Below are positions 8,322-15,626 of a DNA stretch of 64,000 bases, in pieces. The translations under genes and the position numbers were made by a program. Positions within the stretch are counted from its first letter, which is position 1, and the number at the start of each line of letters is the position of its first letter. The notes beneath the pieces are model-generated. The model was not told the DNA's origin, did no database searches, and was given only the letters and a program-made list of their open reading frames with translations. This DNA is from Amycolatopsis sp. (GTDB lineage: Bacteria > Actinomycetota > Actinomycetes > Mycobacteriales > Pseudonocardiaceae), in the NCBI RefSeq assembly GCF_025464955.1, contig NZ_JAODNM010000117.1:62001-126000 (forward strand). The letters are read 5' to 3'.

Positions 8322-9173
8322 TTAGGGGAGGAAGCGGTAGGCGCGGGGGTGGGCGCGGAGCCAGACGTTGAGGCGTCCGATCGTGCGGACGAGGGTCGAG
8401 CGGGCCCAGACCGGCGTCAGCGTGCCGACAGCCCGGACGAAGGCGCTGAACCGGTCGAAGCGCCGCTGCTGCCTGTCCGTCCACTGTAGACCAACGCGGG
8501 CGCGGAATTCCGGTGGCAGGGTTGCGCACATGACGAAGAGCTGGGCCGTGTGTTGCCAGCGCCGCAACGGCTTCCACGCCCATTCGGGCAGCCAGCGGCT
8601 CGGGTTCTTGACCGTGCGGATGGTTTCGAGCAAGCCGGTGATCGTCTCGTTGGTCCCGAAACCGGCGATCGCTTCTGCGTAGTACCGCTCGAACGACGGC
8701 CAGTCCGGCGGGAGGTCCTTGTCGCGGACACCGAGGAGTCTGCCGACGTCGCACATCTGCGCGTAGTACTCACCCAGCTCGGCATCGGACAGCGGGTGGC
8801 CGAAAAACCGTTGTGTGTCAACGGGAACCATCACCAGCGTTGCGTGCACCCAGGCGTACGCCGCCGGGTTCAACGCGCTGTAACGATGTCCGTCGGCGTC
8901 GACCCCGGTGAACGACCGGTGCAGCTCGCGCAGCCTGTTCGCCTCGAAACGTGCACCGGCCGGGCCGCCGTAGATGTAGATGGACAGCGACGCCGCCGTC
9001 TGCATCAGCCGGGTCCAGGGGTCTTCGACGTAGTTCGAATGATCGCGTACGCCCGCCGCGACCACGGGATGGGCGACCTGCAGCATCAGCACTTGCCAGA
9101 CGAGCAGCCCCGCGCGGAAGTCGCCAAAGTACCGCCACACGGCGGTCCCCTTGACGATCGGCGGCGCGCTCAT
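8322..9173 (-). CDS. Oxygenase MpaB family protein (DUF2236)
   Basis: A 283-residue DUF2236/MpaB-family protein. Recognisable parts are RAGLLVWQVLMLQVAHPVVAAGVRDHS (residues 19-45) with the conserved His of a haem-binding site, AYAWVHATLV near residue 106 with a second conserved His, and a late WARSTLVRTIGRLNVWLR. Relatives include the haem-dependent latex-clearing oxygenase Lcp and fungal MpaB. Members are usually membrane-associated or cytosolic. The substrate is unknown. The flanks on both sides are palindromic repeats rather than genes, so there is no operon partner. Confidence 0.85.
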   Translation of the reverse strand: MSAPPIVKGTAVWRYFGDFRAGLLVWQVLMLQVAHPVVAAGVRDHSNYVEDPWTRLMQTAASLSIYIYGGPAGARFEANRLRELHRSFTGVDADGHRYSALNPAAYAWVHATLVMVPVDTQRFFGHPLSDAELGEYYAQMCDVGRLLGVRDKDLPPDWPSFERYYAEAIAGFGTNETITGLLETIRTVKNPSRWLPEWAWKPLRRWQHTAQLFVMCATLPPEFRARVGLQWTDRQQRRFDRFSAFVRAVGTLTPVWARSTLVRTIGRLNVWLRAHPRAYRFLP

Positions 9174-9195
9174 CGCTCTAGGATAAGCGGCCCTT

Positions 9196-9231
9196 CAACT
9201 GCCACAACTCGCCGTCGAGTTGCGGTAGTTG
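9196..9231. repeat. Extended palindrome containing the 22-nt repeat, copy 2
   Basis: A 36-nt near-perfect palindrome. The inner arms CAACTCG and CGAGTTG match the palindrome at 8240 and 46216, and outer CAACT/AGTTG arms extend it. It lies 23 nt upstream of the DUF2236 start on the minus strand and could be a hairpin or an operator. Confidence 0.65.
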
Positions 9232-9243
9232 AGCTTTCAAGGA

Positions 9244-9585
9244 GGGCGCTTTTGTACAAAAGTGGCTCTTCGGTCGTATGTGTGGGTGCTGGTTGCTGTG
9301 GACTGGCTGCGTTTTACCGCAGCAAGGGCCTGGTCGTCGTGTCGGTGTCCGGAGCTGGGTGTGGGACTCGCCGGTCTGACTGTGGAACTCGCCCTCGCTG
9401 AACGTGGGACTCGCACAGCACATCGGCGAGTCCCACACTCCGGCCCGGCGAGTCCCACGTTCAACCCGACGAGTCCCACAGTCACCACCAGCCGACCACA
9501 CCCGCTGACCTCAAGAACATCACCCGGCACCCACTGAGGCGTCGCGGACCCACACATACGACACAAGAGCCACAAAAGTGCCCGC
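9244..9585. repeat. Long nested-palindrome element, copy B (~342 bp)
   Basis: This element fills most of the 422-nt gap between 9173 and 9596. Its left end (GGGCGCTTTTGT..., then CTTCGGTCGTATGTGTGGGTGCT) and right end (CCCACACATACGACACAAGAGCCACAAAAGTGCCC) form long imperfect terminal inverted repeats. The centre holds at least six GTGGGACTCGC-type motifs, in direct orientation on the left and inverted on the right, so the core is itself palindromic. It is closely similar to 29208-29575, including runs of over 45 identical bases. No transposase and no convincing open frame is present. It looks like a non-autonomous, MITE-like or large hairpin element. Confidence 0.75.
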
Positions 9586-9595
9586 TCTCGGCCGC

Positions 9596-10150
9596 TCAGT
9601 CGACAGTGGCTCCGCGTATGAGCATCATGAGCGACTCGGCCACGTGCGTGCCTGGTGCGCCGGTGGCCAGGCGTCGCAGTTGCAACCCGGCGACCAGCGC
9701 GACGACCGGGCCGGCCAGGCGTTCCGGGTCGGGGACGTGGAGTGCGCGCAGGATCGTGATCGCCAGTTCGTCGTACGCGGCGAAGCAGCTTTGTGAGGCC
9801 TCCCGCAGCGCTGGATCGCGGCCCGCCTGCAGGTACAGCTCGTGCGGCGCGATTTCGTCGGTCCCGAACGGCAGTTGCTCGATCACGTGCTGCACCAGCG
9901 CCGCGGCCTGTTCGAGGCTCAGGTTCTCGGCGTGGTGCGCTTCGACCAACGTGCCCAGCCGGGCCGTTTCCTCCTGGGCGAAGAGCACCATCGCCTGGCG
10001 CAGCAGCTCGGTCTGGCTGGGGAAGTGATACGTCAGCGTGCCGAGCGAAACCCCCGCGTCGGCCACGATGCGGCGGTTGGTCAGCCCGGCGACGCCCTGT
10101 TCGCCGATCACCTTGAGCGCGGCGCGCAGGATTGTCTCGCGAGTGTTCAT
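9596..10150 (-). CDS. TetR-family transcriptional regulator
   Basis: A 184-residue TetR protein. The N-terminal helix-turn-helix spans about residues 3-45 (TRETILRAALKVIGEQG, then the recognition region NRRIVADAGVSLGTLTYHFPS). The rest is a ligand-binding domain. The ATG at 10150 overlaps the amidase stop by ATGA, so amidase and regulator are one operon, and the longer in-frame start is not needed. TetR proteins typically bind palindromes at their own promoters. The perfect 16-nt palindrome at 11523-11538 is the obvious candidate site and would also cover the divergent ACC deaminase promoter. Confidence 0.9.
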   Translation of the reverse strand: MNTRETILRAALKVIGEQGVAGLTNRRIVADAGVSLGTLTYHFPSQTELLRQAMVLFAQEETARLGTLVEAHHAENLSLEQAAALVQHVIEQLPFGTDEIAPHELYLQAGRDPALREASQSCFAAYDELAITILRALHVPDPERLAGPVVALVAGLQLRRLATGAPGTHVAESLMMLIRGATVD

Positions 10151-11508
10151 ACCGGGTGTCGCTCGTCCCATCGTTCACGTGATTCCAGTTGCGCGGCCAG
10201 CGAAACCAGCCGCTCCTCGGAGTGTGACGGACCCAGCAGCTGCGCGCCGAGGGGGAGCCCGCCGGCGCTGAGCCCGGCCGGCACGTTCACCCCAGGCCAG
10301 CCGATGACGTTCCACGGCCACGCGTACGGGCAGGCCGCGATCATCGCCTGGTCGGTCTGCCAGTTGGTCAGGTGGTCGAACGCGCCGACCTTCGGCGGCG
10401 GGGTGGCCGTCGTCGGCGTCAACAGCACGTCGACGACGCCGAAGATCGACCCGATCTGCCGACGCAGCAACGGTTCCGCGGCGCGGGCCAGTCGTAGTGC
10501 CGGGCCGCTGAGCAACCGGCCGTGCCGCGCATTGGACGTCGTGCGCGGGTCGAGCAGCTCCGGTGACGGGCTCCGGCGACCCCAGTCGCGCACACCCGCG
10601 AGCGAGCGCGGCAGGAACGTCAGCCCGATCAGGCCGTAGTCGGGTTCGACTTCGACGATCTCATGCCCGAGCGCCGACAGGCTCGAGGCCAGGCGTTCGA
10701 CAGCGGCGCGGACATCCGGATCCAACCGAGTCTTCGTCGCGGTGAACGGAATGCGCGTCGACAACCCGATGCGGAGCTTGCCCGGCTCGCGTCGCGCGGC
10801 CGATCGGTACGTTGTGCCGGCGCCGGACACGACGTCGAGCAGCAGCGCGGCGTCCTCGACCGTCCTGGCCAGCGGGCCGAGCACGGTCAGCCCGTGGAAC
10901 ATCTCGCCTTCGGTCGGGACGCGGCCGCGCTGCGGTTTGATGCCGACCAGGTTGTTCCACGCGGCCGGGATGCGGACCGAGCCCGCGCCGTCCGAACCGA
11001 GCGCGGCGGCGACCAGCCCCGCGGCCACCGCGGCCGCCGAGCCGCCGGACGAGCCGCCCGGGGTGAACTCGGGATTCCACGGGTTGCGGGTCGCCCCGAA
11101 AGCCGGGCCCTCGGTGAACGGCCACTGGCCGATCTCGGGGGTGTTGGTCTTGCCGACGATCACCGCGCCGGCCTCCCGGAGCAGCCGGACCGCGGGCGAA
11201 TCCGCGGTCGCGAACGGAAAGTCCCCGGCGCACCCGAACGCTGTCGGCAGCCCGGCGATGTCGATGTCGTCCTTGATCGCGAGCGGCACCCCGAGCAGCG
11301 GGGCGCGCTCACCGGCGGCGAGCCTGCGGTCGGCGTCGGCCGCCTCACGCTGGGCTTCCTCGATGCGCAGCACCCGGAACGCGTTGAGCTCGCTGGCTTT
11401 GATGCGCTCGAACGCCGACGCCGTCAGCTCGGCCGACGTCGTCGATCCGTCGGCCAGGAGGCGTGCTTGCCGGGTGAGCCCGGTGAAAGCGAGTCCGGTG
11501 TCGGTCAT
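10147..11508 (-). CDS. Amidase (amidase signature family)
   Basis: A 453-residue amidase. The Ser-cisSer-Lys triad is visible: Lys79 in GVPLAIKDDIDIAG, the cis-Ser in the GGSSGGSAAAVAAG loop (about residues 151-164) and the nucleophile Ser177 in GSDGAGSVRIPA. The family hydrolyses amides to acids and ammonia, and also includes GatA. Here no GatB or GatC lies nearby, so a catabolic amidase is more likely. The ATG at 11508 has GGAG upstream and starts the recognisable domain; longer in-frame starts would run into the divergent gene. It is translated together with the TetR gene (ATGA overlap). Confidence 0.9.
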   Translation of the reverse strand: MTDTGLAFTGLTRQARLLADGSTTSAELTASAFERIKASELNAFRVLRIEEAQREAADADRRLAAGERAPLLGVPLAIKDDIDIAGLPTAFGCAGDFPFATADSPAVRLLREAGAVIVGKTNTPEIGQWPFTEGPAFGATRNPWNPEFTPGGSSGGSAAAVAAGLVAAALGSDGAGSVRIPAAWNNLVGIKPQRGRVPTEGEMFHGLTVLGPLARTVEDAALLLDVVSGAGTTYRSAARREPGKLRIGLSTRIPFTATKTRLDPDVRAAVERLASSLSALGHEIVEVEPDYGLIGLTFLPRSLAGVRDWGRRSPSPELLDPRTTSNARHGRLLSGPALRLARAAEPLLRRQIGSIFGVVDVLLTPTTATPPPKVGAFDHLTNWQTDQAMIAACPYAWPWNVIGWPGVNVPAGLSAGGLPLGAQLLGPSHSEERLVSLAAQLESRERWDERHPV

Positions 11509-11522
11509 GGTCACTCCGTCTC

Positions 11523-11538
11523 GTTCGTTCGAACGAAC
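11523..11538. promoter_or_regulatory. Perfect 16-nt palindrome, probable TetR operator
   Basis: GTTCGTTCGAACGAAC is a perfect palindrome. It lies 14 nt before the amidase start and 15 nt upstream of the -10 box of the divergent gene, so it covers that promoter's -35 region. The nearby TetR gene makes it the likely operator for both directions. Confidence 0.75.
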
Positions 11539-11553
11539 AATACCACCGGACGC

Positions 11554-11566
11554 TATAGTCCGGCCT
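11554..11566 (+). promoter_or_regulatory. -10 box (TATAGT) of a leaderless promoter
   Basis: TATAGT at 11554-11559 is followed by 7 nt and then the GTG at 11567. This spacing puts the transcription start at or next to the start codon. Confidence 0.6.
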
Positions 11567-12586
11567 GTGACGAACATGAGCGACCAGGACCGTTTCCCGC
11601 GTTCGACCCTGGGCCGGTGGCCGACTCCGCTGGAGGAGGCGCCGCGGCTGGGTGCCGCCCTCGGCGGGCTGAAACTGCTGGTCAAGCGCGACGACGTCAA
11701 CACGCTCGGCGTCGGCGGGAACAAGCTGCGGAAGCTGGAATTCCTGCTCGGCGCGGCGCTGGCGGACGGCGCGGACACGATCATCACCTTCGGCGCGCTG
11801 CAGACGAACCACGGTCGGCAGACAGCGGCGGCCTGCGCGAAGCTCGGGTTGCGCTGCGAGCTCATCCTGACCGCCAAGGTGCCGCAACACGGCGAGGCCT
11901 ACGAGCAGTCGGGGAACCTGATCCTGGACCGGCTTTTCGGGGCGAACATGCACCTCTGTGTCGACGCCGAGGAGTCCGGTACGACGTACGACAGGCTTGT
12001 CGCGGAAGCCGAGGCCGAGGGCCGGAAGGTTGCGACGATCCCGGTCGGCGGTTCGAGCCCGGTCGGGGCGCTCGGGTATGTCGCCGCGGCCGTGGAACTG
12101 CACGAACAGCTCGCCGAGCTGGGGATCGAGCGGGCGAGGGTGGTCACTCCGCACGCCAGCGGCGGGACGACGGCCGGGCTGGCGGTCGGCTTCGCGCTGC
12201 TCGGCGGTGTCCACCGGCTCGACATCGCGTGCGTCAGCCACCCCGCCGCCGAGTCGCTCGCCGACCTGACCGAGCTCGCCGGCGCCACGGCCGCATTACT
12301 CGACATCGACCCGCCCGCGTTCGAGGACGTTCACATCTCCGACAGCACGTTGGGTGGCGGCTACGGTGTGCCGACCGATGAGATGTGGGCGGCGCTGCGG
12401 CTGTTCGGGCACACCGAGGGGATCGCGCTGGACCCGGTCTACAACGGCAAGGCCGCGGCCGCGCTGGTCGAATGGGCCGGCGCCGGCGAGTTCGAAAGCG
12501 GGGACCACGTCGTATTCCTGCACACGGGCGGCCTGCCGGGGCTCTACGGCTACGGCCCGGAAGCCGCCGCCGCGCTGGCCGACTGA
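11567..12586 (+). CDS. 1-aminocyclopropane-1-carboxylate deaminase / D-cysteine desulfhydrase family enzyme
   Basis: A 339-residue PLP-dependent enzyme of the ACC deaminase/D-cysteine desulfhydrase family. It has KRDDVNTLGVGGNKLRKLE with the PLP lysine at Lys53, LQTNHGRQTAAACAKLG (about residues 86-102), the phosphate-binding HASGGTTAGLAVG near 198 and a late HTGGLPGLYGY. ACC deaminase degrades the ethylene precursor ACC to 2-oxobutyrate and ammonia, while close relatives desulfurate D-cysteine. The residues seen do not decide between them. GTG 11567 is chosen because a TATAGT box ends 7 nt upstream; ATG 11576 is the alternative. A rare TTA codon is at 12296. The divergent amidase also releases ammonia, which suggests a shared nitrogen-scavenging role. 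Confidence 0.85.
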   Translation: MTNMSDQDRFPRSTLGRWPTPLEEAPRLGAALGGLKLLVKRDDVNTLGVGGNKLRKLEFLLGAALADGADTIITFGALQTNHGRQTAAACAKLGLRCELILTAKVPQHGEAYEQSGNLILDRLFGANMHLCVDAEESGTTYDRLVAEAEAEGRKVATIPVGGSSPVGALGYVAAAVELHEQLAELGIERARVVTPHASGGTTAGLAVGFALLGGVHRLDIACVSHPAAESLADLTELAGATAALLDIDPPAFEDVHISDSTLGGGYGVPTDEMWAALRLFGHTEGIALDPVYNGKAAAALVEWAGAGEFESGDHVVFLHTGGLPGLYGYGPEAAAALAD

Positions 12587-13237
12587 AACCCTGGCTGGGA
12601 CCTTTCGGGACACCTGCACCATGACGCCCAGCAGCAGCACGAGGTCTGCGATGAGCGCCAGCCGCTGGGTGACCCCGATCGGGACCACCGCGGAGAACGG
12701 CGCCAACGCGGCGAAGTCCGAGAGCAGGTAGCTGACGCCGAACAAGGCGACGGCCGCGGTGCTCCACGCTGTCAGCTTCCGCACCATCGCTCGGCCCTCA
12801 CCGGACAGCTTCTCCGCGACGGAAAAGCCGATGCTCGGCATGCTGAGGAACGCGACCAGGCACGAGTACTGGTGGATCACACCGCTGACCGGGTGCGGGT
12901 TGTCGGCGTAGCTCGCCGGGAACATCGCCGCCGTGGTCAGCCCGGACGCCCAGGTCCAGAACAGCACCCGCGTGGTGCGGCTGACGGCGATCCCGGCCGT
13001 GCGCAGCGCGGCGAGCAGCGCGAGCGAACCGGCGGCCATCGAGACCATCGCCGCTTGCAGCATGCCGCTGCCGCGGTCGGTGTAAGCGTAGCTGGAAAGT
13101 GTGTCGCGCCAAGGGTTGTGAGAGCTGATCAGGTGCAGCACGAGCAGCGTGACGAAGGCCCAGGCGATGCCCGTGGCCGAGACGATCAGCCACTGCCTCG
13201 TGCGGAGCATCGCGGTGTCGTCTCTTGTGTTCCCCAT
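12296..13237 (-). CDS. DUF998 family membrane protein with unusual C-terminal extension
   Basis: The N-terminal ~210 residues form a six-helix DUF998-type membrane protein (SSHNPWRDTLSSYAYTDRGSGMLQ near residues 42-65, then ASGLTTAAMFPAS and a HQYSCLVAFLSMPSIGFS segment). After the last helix (ADLVLLLGVMVQVSR) the frame stays open for about 105 more residues. These are Arg/Val-rich, lack DUF998 features and are antisense to the ACC deaminase gene, overlapping it by 291 nt. The natural stop may have been lost by mutation or frameshift, or the extension may be real. Start ATG 13237 has a weak GAGG upstream; ATG 13210 is possible. The function of DUF998 proteins is not known. Confidence 0.65.
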   Translation of the reverse strand: MGNTRDDTAMLRTRQWLIVSATGIAWAFVTLLVLHLISSHNPWRDTLSSYAYTDRGSGMLQAAMVSMAAGSLALLAALRTAGIAVSRTTRVLFWTWASGLTTAAMFPASYADNPHPVSGVIHQYSCLVAFLSMPSIGFSVAEKLSGEGRAMVRKLTAWSTAAVALFGVSYLLSDFAALAPFSAVVPIGVTQRLALIADLVLLLGVMVQVSRKVPARVSVGQRGGGFRAVAVEPRQAARVQEYDVVPAFELAGAGPFDQRGRGLAVVDRVQRDPLGVPEQPQRRPHLIGRHTVAATQRAVGDVNVLERGRVDVE

Positions 13238-13332
13238 GGCGTAAAGCCTCGCGTGGAACAGGGCCCACGGGTATCCAGGGAACTCCCGGATCTTTACTAG
13301 GGGTAACCCCCGGTCCGACCCGGGGGCGGACG

Positions 13333-14097
13333 TCAGCGGGTGAAGTCGACGAGGGCGAGAGCCTGGTCGTCGTGGCGTTTCGCGCGGGGCCAGCGGTCGC
13401 CGTGCGGATCGGTTTTCTCGGCCGCGCGGACGGCGTCCAGCACGGATTCCGTACCTTCGGCGCGCGCCAGCTTCAGCACCGCCGGCCAGTCGAAGAGGTG
13501 GTACTCGTCGACGCCGATCGCGACCCCGTCGCTGGCCAGCAGCAGCGCGTCGACGGTGTTCCGCGACCACGTGCGGCGGACGGCTTGTGCGGCCGCATAC
13601 GGTTCGGCCTCGGCCACCCAGAAGCCGCCTTCGGCGTTGCGCTGGTCGCGGACGTCCGCGCCGGTGCGGAGCTTTCCGCTGTCCCGCAAGGAGAACAGCC
13701 GGTCGTCGGCGACGACGTCGGGTCCGCGGTGGCTGAACGCGACGATCGGGCTGTCGGCGAGCACGAGCCCGTCGACGACGTCGTCGCCCCAGCGCACCAT
13801 CGCCACGGTGCTCGACGGGGAGTTGCCGGGCCGCAGGTCGTGGTCGCGGGCCACCGCCGAGATGGCCGCGGCGAGCAGCTTGGCGAGGTCGATATCCGGC
13901 TCGACGCGGAGCCCTGCCTCGAGCCGCTCGATGAGCAGCCCGGCATACCACCCGCCGGACGGCAGGTCGGGCCGCGGCGAGGTCGCGCCATCGAGCAGCA
14001 GGACCGCGTTGTCGAGGACGGCGACGTAGTCCTCGGTCGGCCGCGGCTCCCCGTCGGCTCCCACGCCCGCCCGCTCGGCAACTTCGATCTCCGGCAC
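13333..14097 (-). CDS. PP2C-like protein phosphatase
   Basis: A 254-residue protein with a reduced PP2C fold: EDYVAVLDNAVLLLDGATS (about residues 22-40) carries the first metal-binding Asp motif, VDGLVLADSPIV near 107 the second, and DALLLASDGVAIG near 183 the third, with HDDQALALVDF at the end. This matches metal-dependent Ser/Thr phosphatases, although the exact acidic set is diverged. No sensor domain is attached. The GTG at 14097 follows a TAGGGT box by 6 nt, which suggests leaderless transcription divergent from the HTH gene at 14189. Target proteins are unknown. Confidence 0.75.
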   Translation of the reverse strand: MPEIEVAERAGVGADGEPRPTEDYVAVLDNAVLLLDGATSPRPDLPSGGWYAGLLIERLEAGLRVEPDIDLAKLLAAAISAVARDHDLRPGNSPSSTVAMVRWGDDVVDGLVLADSPIVAFSHRGPDVVADDRLFSLRDSGKLRTGADVRDQRNAEGGFWVAEAEPYAAAQAVRRTWSRNTVDALLLASDGVAIGVDEYHLFDWPAVLKLARAEGTESVLDAVRAAEKTDPHGDRWPRAKRHDDQALALVDFTR

Positions 14098-14140
14098 CCC
14101 GTGACCCTAACCGCCCTCGGCAGCGCCTGCGCGCACAACG

Positions 14141-14187
14141 GTGTCAACGCAGGTTGACACCAGGTCGATGTCAACCTAGATTGACAC
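14141..14187. promoter_or_regulatory. Two tandem palindromic operators overlapping a leaderless promoter
   Basis: Site 1 at 14141-14160 is GTGTCAAC-N4-GTTGACAC with perfect arms. Site 2 at 14168-14187 is ATGTCAAC-N4-ATTGACAC, 27 nt away centre to centre. A promoter is embedded in them: -35 TTGACA at 14154-14159, 17-nt spacer, -10 TAGATT at 14177-14182, then 6 nt to the ATG at 14189. A protein on site 1 would cover the -35 box and one on site 2 the -10 box. Confidence 0.8.
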
Positions 14188-14188
14188 C

Positions 14189-14398
14189 ATGACAGAAGCA
14201 ACGGACCTGGCCGCGCGGGCCGGTGACCACGATCCCCGGGTGGGGCTTCGCGCGGTCACCGCCCTGCGCCGGCTGCTCGAACAACTGGAAGCCGTCCAGG
14301 TGCGCAGTGCGCGGATGCACGGCTGGTCGTGGCAGGAGATCGCTGCCGAGCTGGGGGTCAGCAGGCAAGCGGTGCACAAGAAGTACGGGAGGAACTGA
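14189..14398 (+). CDS. Small helix-turn-helix DNA-binding protein (69 aa)
   Basis: A 69-residue protein. Residues 44-69 form a sigma-4-like helix-turn-helix (GWSWQEIAAELGVSRQAVHKKYG), preceded by a helical segment (LRAVTALRRLLEQLEAVQV) that may dimerise. The transcript should be leaderless, since the -10 box ends 6 nt before the ATG. The two palindromic operators lie directly on this promoter, so autoregulation is likely. It overlaps functionally with the next gene: the Clp-N gene starts 1 nt after this stop, with its ribosome-binding site inside this coding sequence. HTH plus Clp-N pairs of this type are common in actinomycetes. Confidence 0.85.
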   Translation: MTEATDLAARAGDHDPRVGLRAVTALRRLLEQLEAVQVRSARMHGWSWQEIAAELGVSRQAVHKKYGRN

Positions 14399-14399
14399 C

Positions 14400-14939
14400 A
14401 TGTTCGAGAAATTCACCCTGGACGCGCGCACGGTCGTGATCGACGCGCAGTCCTACGCCAGGGAAACCCGCTCGCCGAAGATCGTGCCGATGCACTTGCT
14501 CGTCGGACTCGCCACCACGCCAGGCGGCGTGGCGGCCGAGCTGCTCGCCGAATTCGGGCTGGGACCCCAGGAGCTGGCCGACGAGATCCGACGGGTGAAT
14601 CGGCGCGGCGGCATCAGCGACTCCGAAGCCGAAGCGCTGGGCGAGTTCGGCATCGACATCGAACGGATCGTGGAGCAGGTCGAGCAGGTACACGGGAAAG
14701 GCGCACTTTCCGGTCGAGGGGAGCCGCGCCGCGGGCACATCCCGTTCAGCCGTGAGGCGAAGAAGACCTTGGAATTGGCCCTGCGACAGGCCCTCGGGAT
14801 GAACGACCGGCACATCGGCGAGGAGCATCTCTTGCTCGGGCTGGTCGTCCAACGCAGCCCTGCGAGCGAGTTGCTGGCCTCGCGCGACATCGACTACGCG
14901 GCTGTCCGGCGCGCGGTGGAGCAGCGTAAAGCCAGCTAG
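14400..14939 (+). CDS. Clp N-terminal (R) domain protein
   Basis: A 179-residue protein made of two Clp N-domain repeats: residues 1-75 (FEKFTLDARTVVIDAQSYARE, VPMHLLVGLATT) and residues 115-175 (FSREAKKTLELALRQALGMNDRHIGEEHLLLGLV). There is no AAA+ ATPase module, so this is a stand-alone adaptor-like domain rather than ClpC or ClpB. Such domains bind substrates or stress ligands in Clp chaperones. GGGAGGA at 14387-14393 lies six bases before ATG 14400, and the gene is probably co-transcribed and translationally coupled with the HTH gene. It could act as a regulatory partner of that HTH protein; that is inference. Confidence 0.85.
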   Translation: MFEKFTLDARTVVIDAQSYARETRSPKIVPMHLLVGLATTPGGVAAELLAEFGLGPQELADEIRRVNRRGGISDSEAEALGEFGIDIERIVEQVEQVHGKGALSGRGEPRRGHIPFSREAKKTLELALRQALGMNDRHIGEEHLLLGLVVQRSPASELLASRDIDYAAVRRAVEQRKAS

Positions 14940-15565
14940 CTCGCCACGCGGGGCTTCCACGTGACGAACGGAAGCAGCAACTGTGTGAGCGGCCCGATGC
15001 TCAGCGCGTAGAGCACGGTGCCGACGCCGACTGATCCGCCGAGGAAGAAGCCGGTCACCAGCACGACGACCTCGATCCCGGTGCGGGTCAGGCGGACGGA
15101 CCACCCGGTCCGCGCGGTGAGCCCGGTCATCAGGCCGTCGCGCGGGCCGGGGCCGAGCCGGGCGCCGACGTAGACCGCGGTGGCCACGGCGTTGAGCACG
15201 ACCCCGCCGACGAGCAACAGGATCTGCCAGATCAGGGTGCTCTGTGCGGGCAGGACGGCCCGGACCAGGTCGACCATCACCGAGATGACGAAGATGTTCG
15301 CCACGGTGCCGATGCCCGGCCGCTGGCGTAGGGGAATCCACAGCAGCAGCACAACGATCGAGATCGCCGCGGTCATCGTGCCGAAGCTCAGACCGGTCAT
15401 CTTGGACACGCCGTCGTTGAGCACGTCCCACGGGTCCAGGCCGAGCCTTGCCCTGGTCATCATGGCCATGCTCGTGCCGTACAGCGCCAGGCCGAACACC
15501 AGCTGGACAACACGTCGGGCCGGGTCGCTGGTGATGGGGACCGGGCGGAGATCTACTTGAGCCAC
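14936..15565 (-). CDS. yczE: YczE-like membrane protein
   Basis: A 209-residue membrane protein with five or six helices and the YczE-type motifs RLGLDPWDVLNDGVSKMTGLSFG (about residues 36-58) and GARLGPGPRDGLMTGL (about 138-153). Members of this family are often encoded beside a MocR regulator, as here, and are thought to be under its control. The transported substrate is not established. GTG 15565 is chosen as the first start after the likely -10 region; there is no clear ribosome-binding site. Its TAG stop shares the palindrome CTAG with the stop of the convergent Clp-N gene, so the two coding regions overlap by 3 nt. Confidence 0.85.
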   Translation of the reverse strand: MAQVDLRPVPITSDPARRVVQLVFGLALYGTSMAMMTRARLGLDPWDVLNDGVSKMTGLSFGTMTAAISIVVLLLWIPLRQRPGIGTVANIFVISVMVDLVRAVLPAQSTLIWQILLLVGGVVLNAVATAVYVGARLGPGPRDGLMTGLTARTGWSVRLTRTGIEVVVLVTGFFLGGSVGVGTVLYALSIGPLTQLLLPFVTWKPRVAS

Positions 15566-15602
15566 TCGCTCACTATGGGAGGTAAGTGGTAGCGATGACC
15601 AT

Positions 15603-15622
15603 AGCCAATCCGCAATAATTGG
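15603..15622. promoter_or_regulatory. CCAAT/ATTGG dyad in the yczE-mocR divergent region
   Basis: GCCAAT and ATTGGT face each other across 8 nt in the 61-nt gap between the divergent starts. A related ATTGGCCAT lies just inside the mocR gene. Site for the MocR protein inferred. Confidence 0.4.
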
Positions 15623-15626
15623 TCCT

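Noticed and set aside
9360..9480. The GTGGGACTCG motifs taken as a CRISPR array
   Set aside because: Units are short, occur in both orientations, spacing is irregular and there are no unique spacers of constant length.
9237..10178. Open frame on the minus strand running from TetR DNA through element B
   Set aside because: The TetR frame itself is strong. The other frame has no recognisable domain and passes through the palindromic repeat.
10147..12586. A secondary-metabolite cluster around the amidase, ACC deaminase and lyase-like genes
   Set aside because: No synthase, PKS, NRPS or terpene gene is present and the genes lie in separate operons 15 kb apart.
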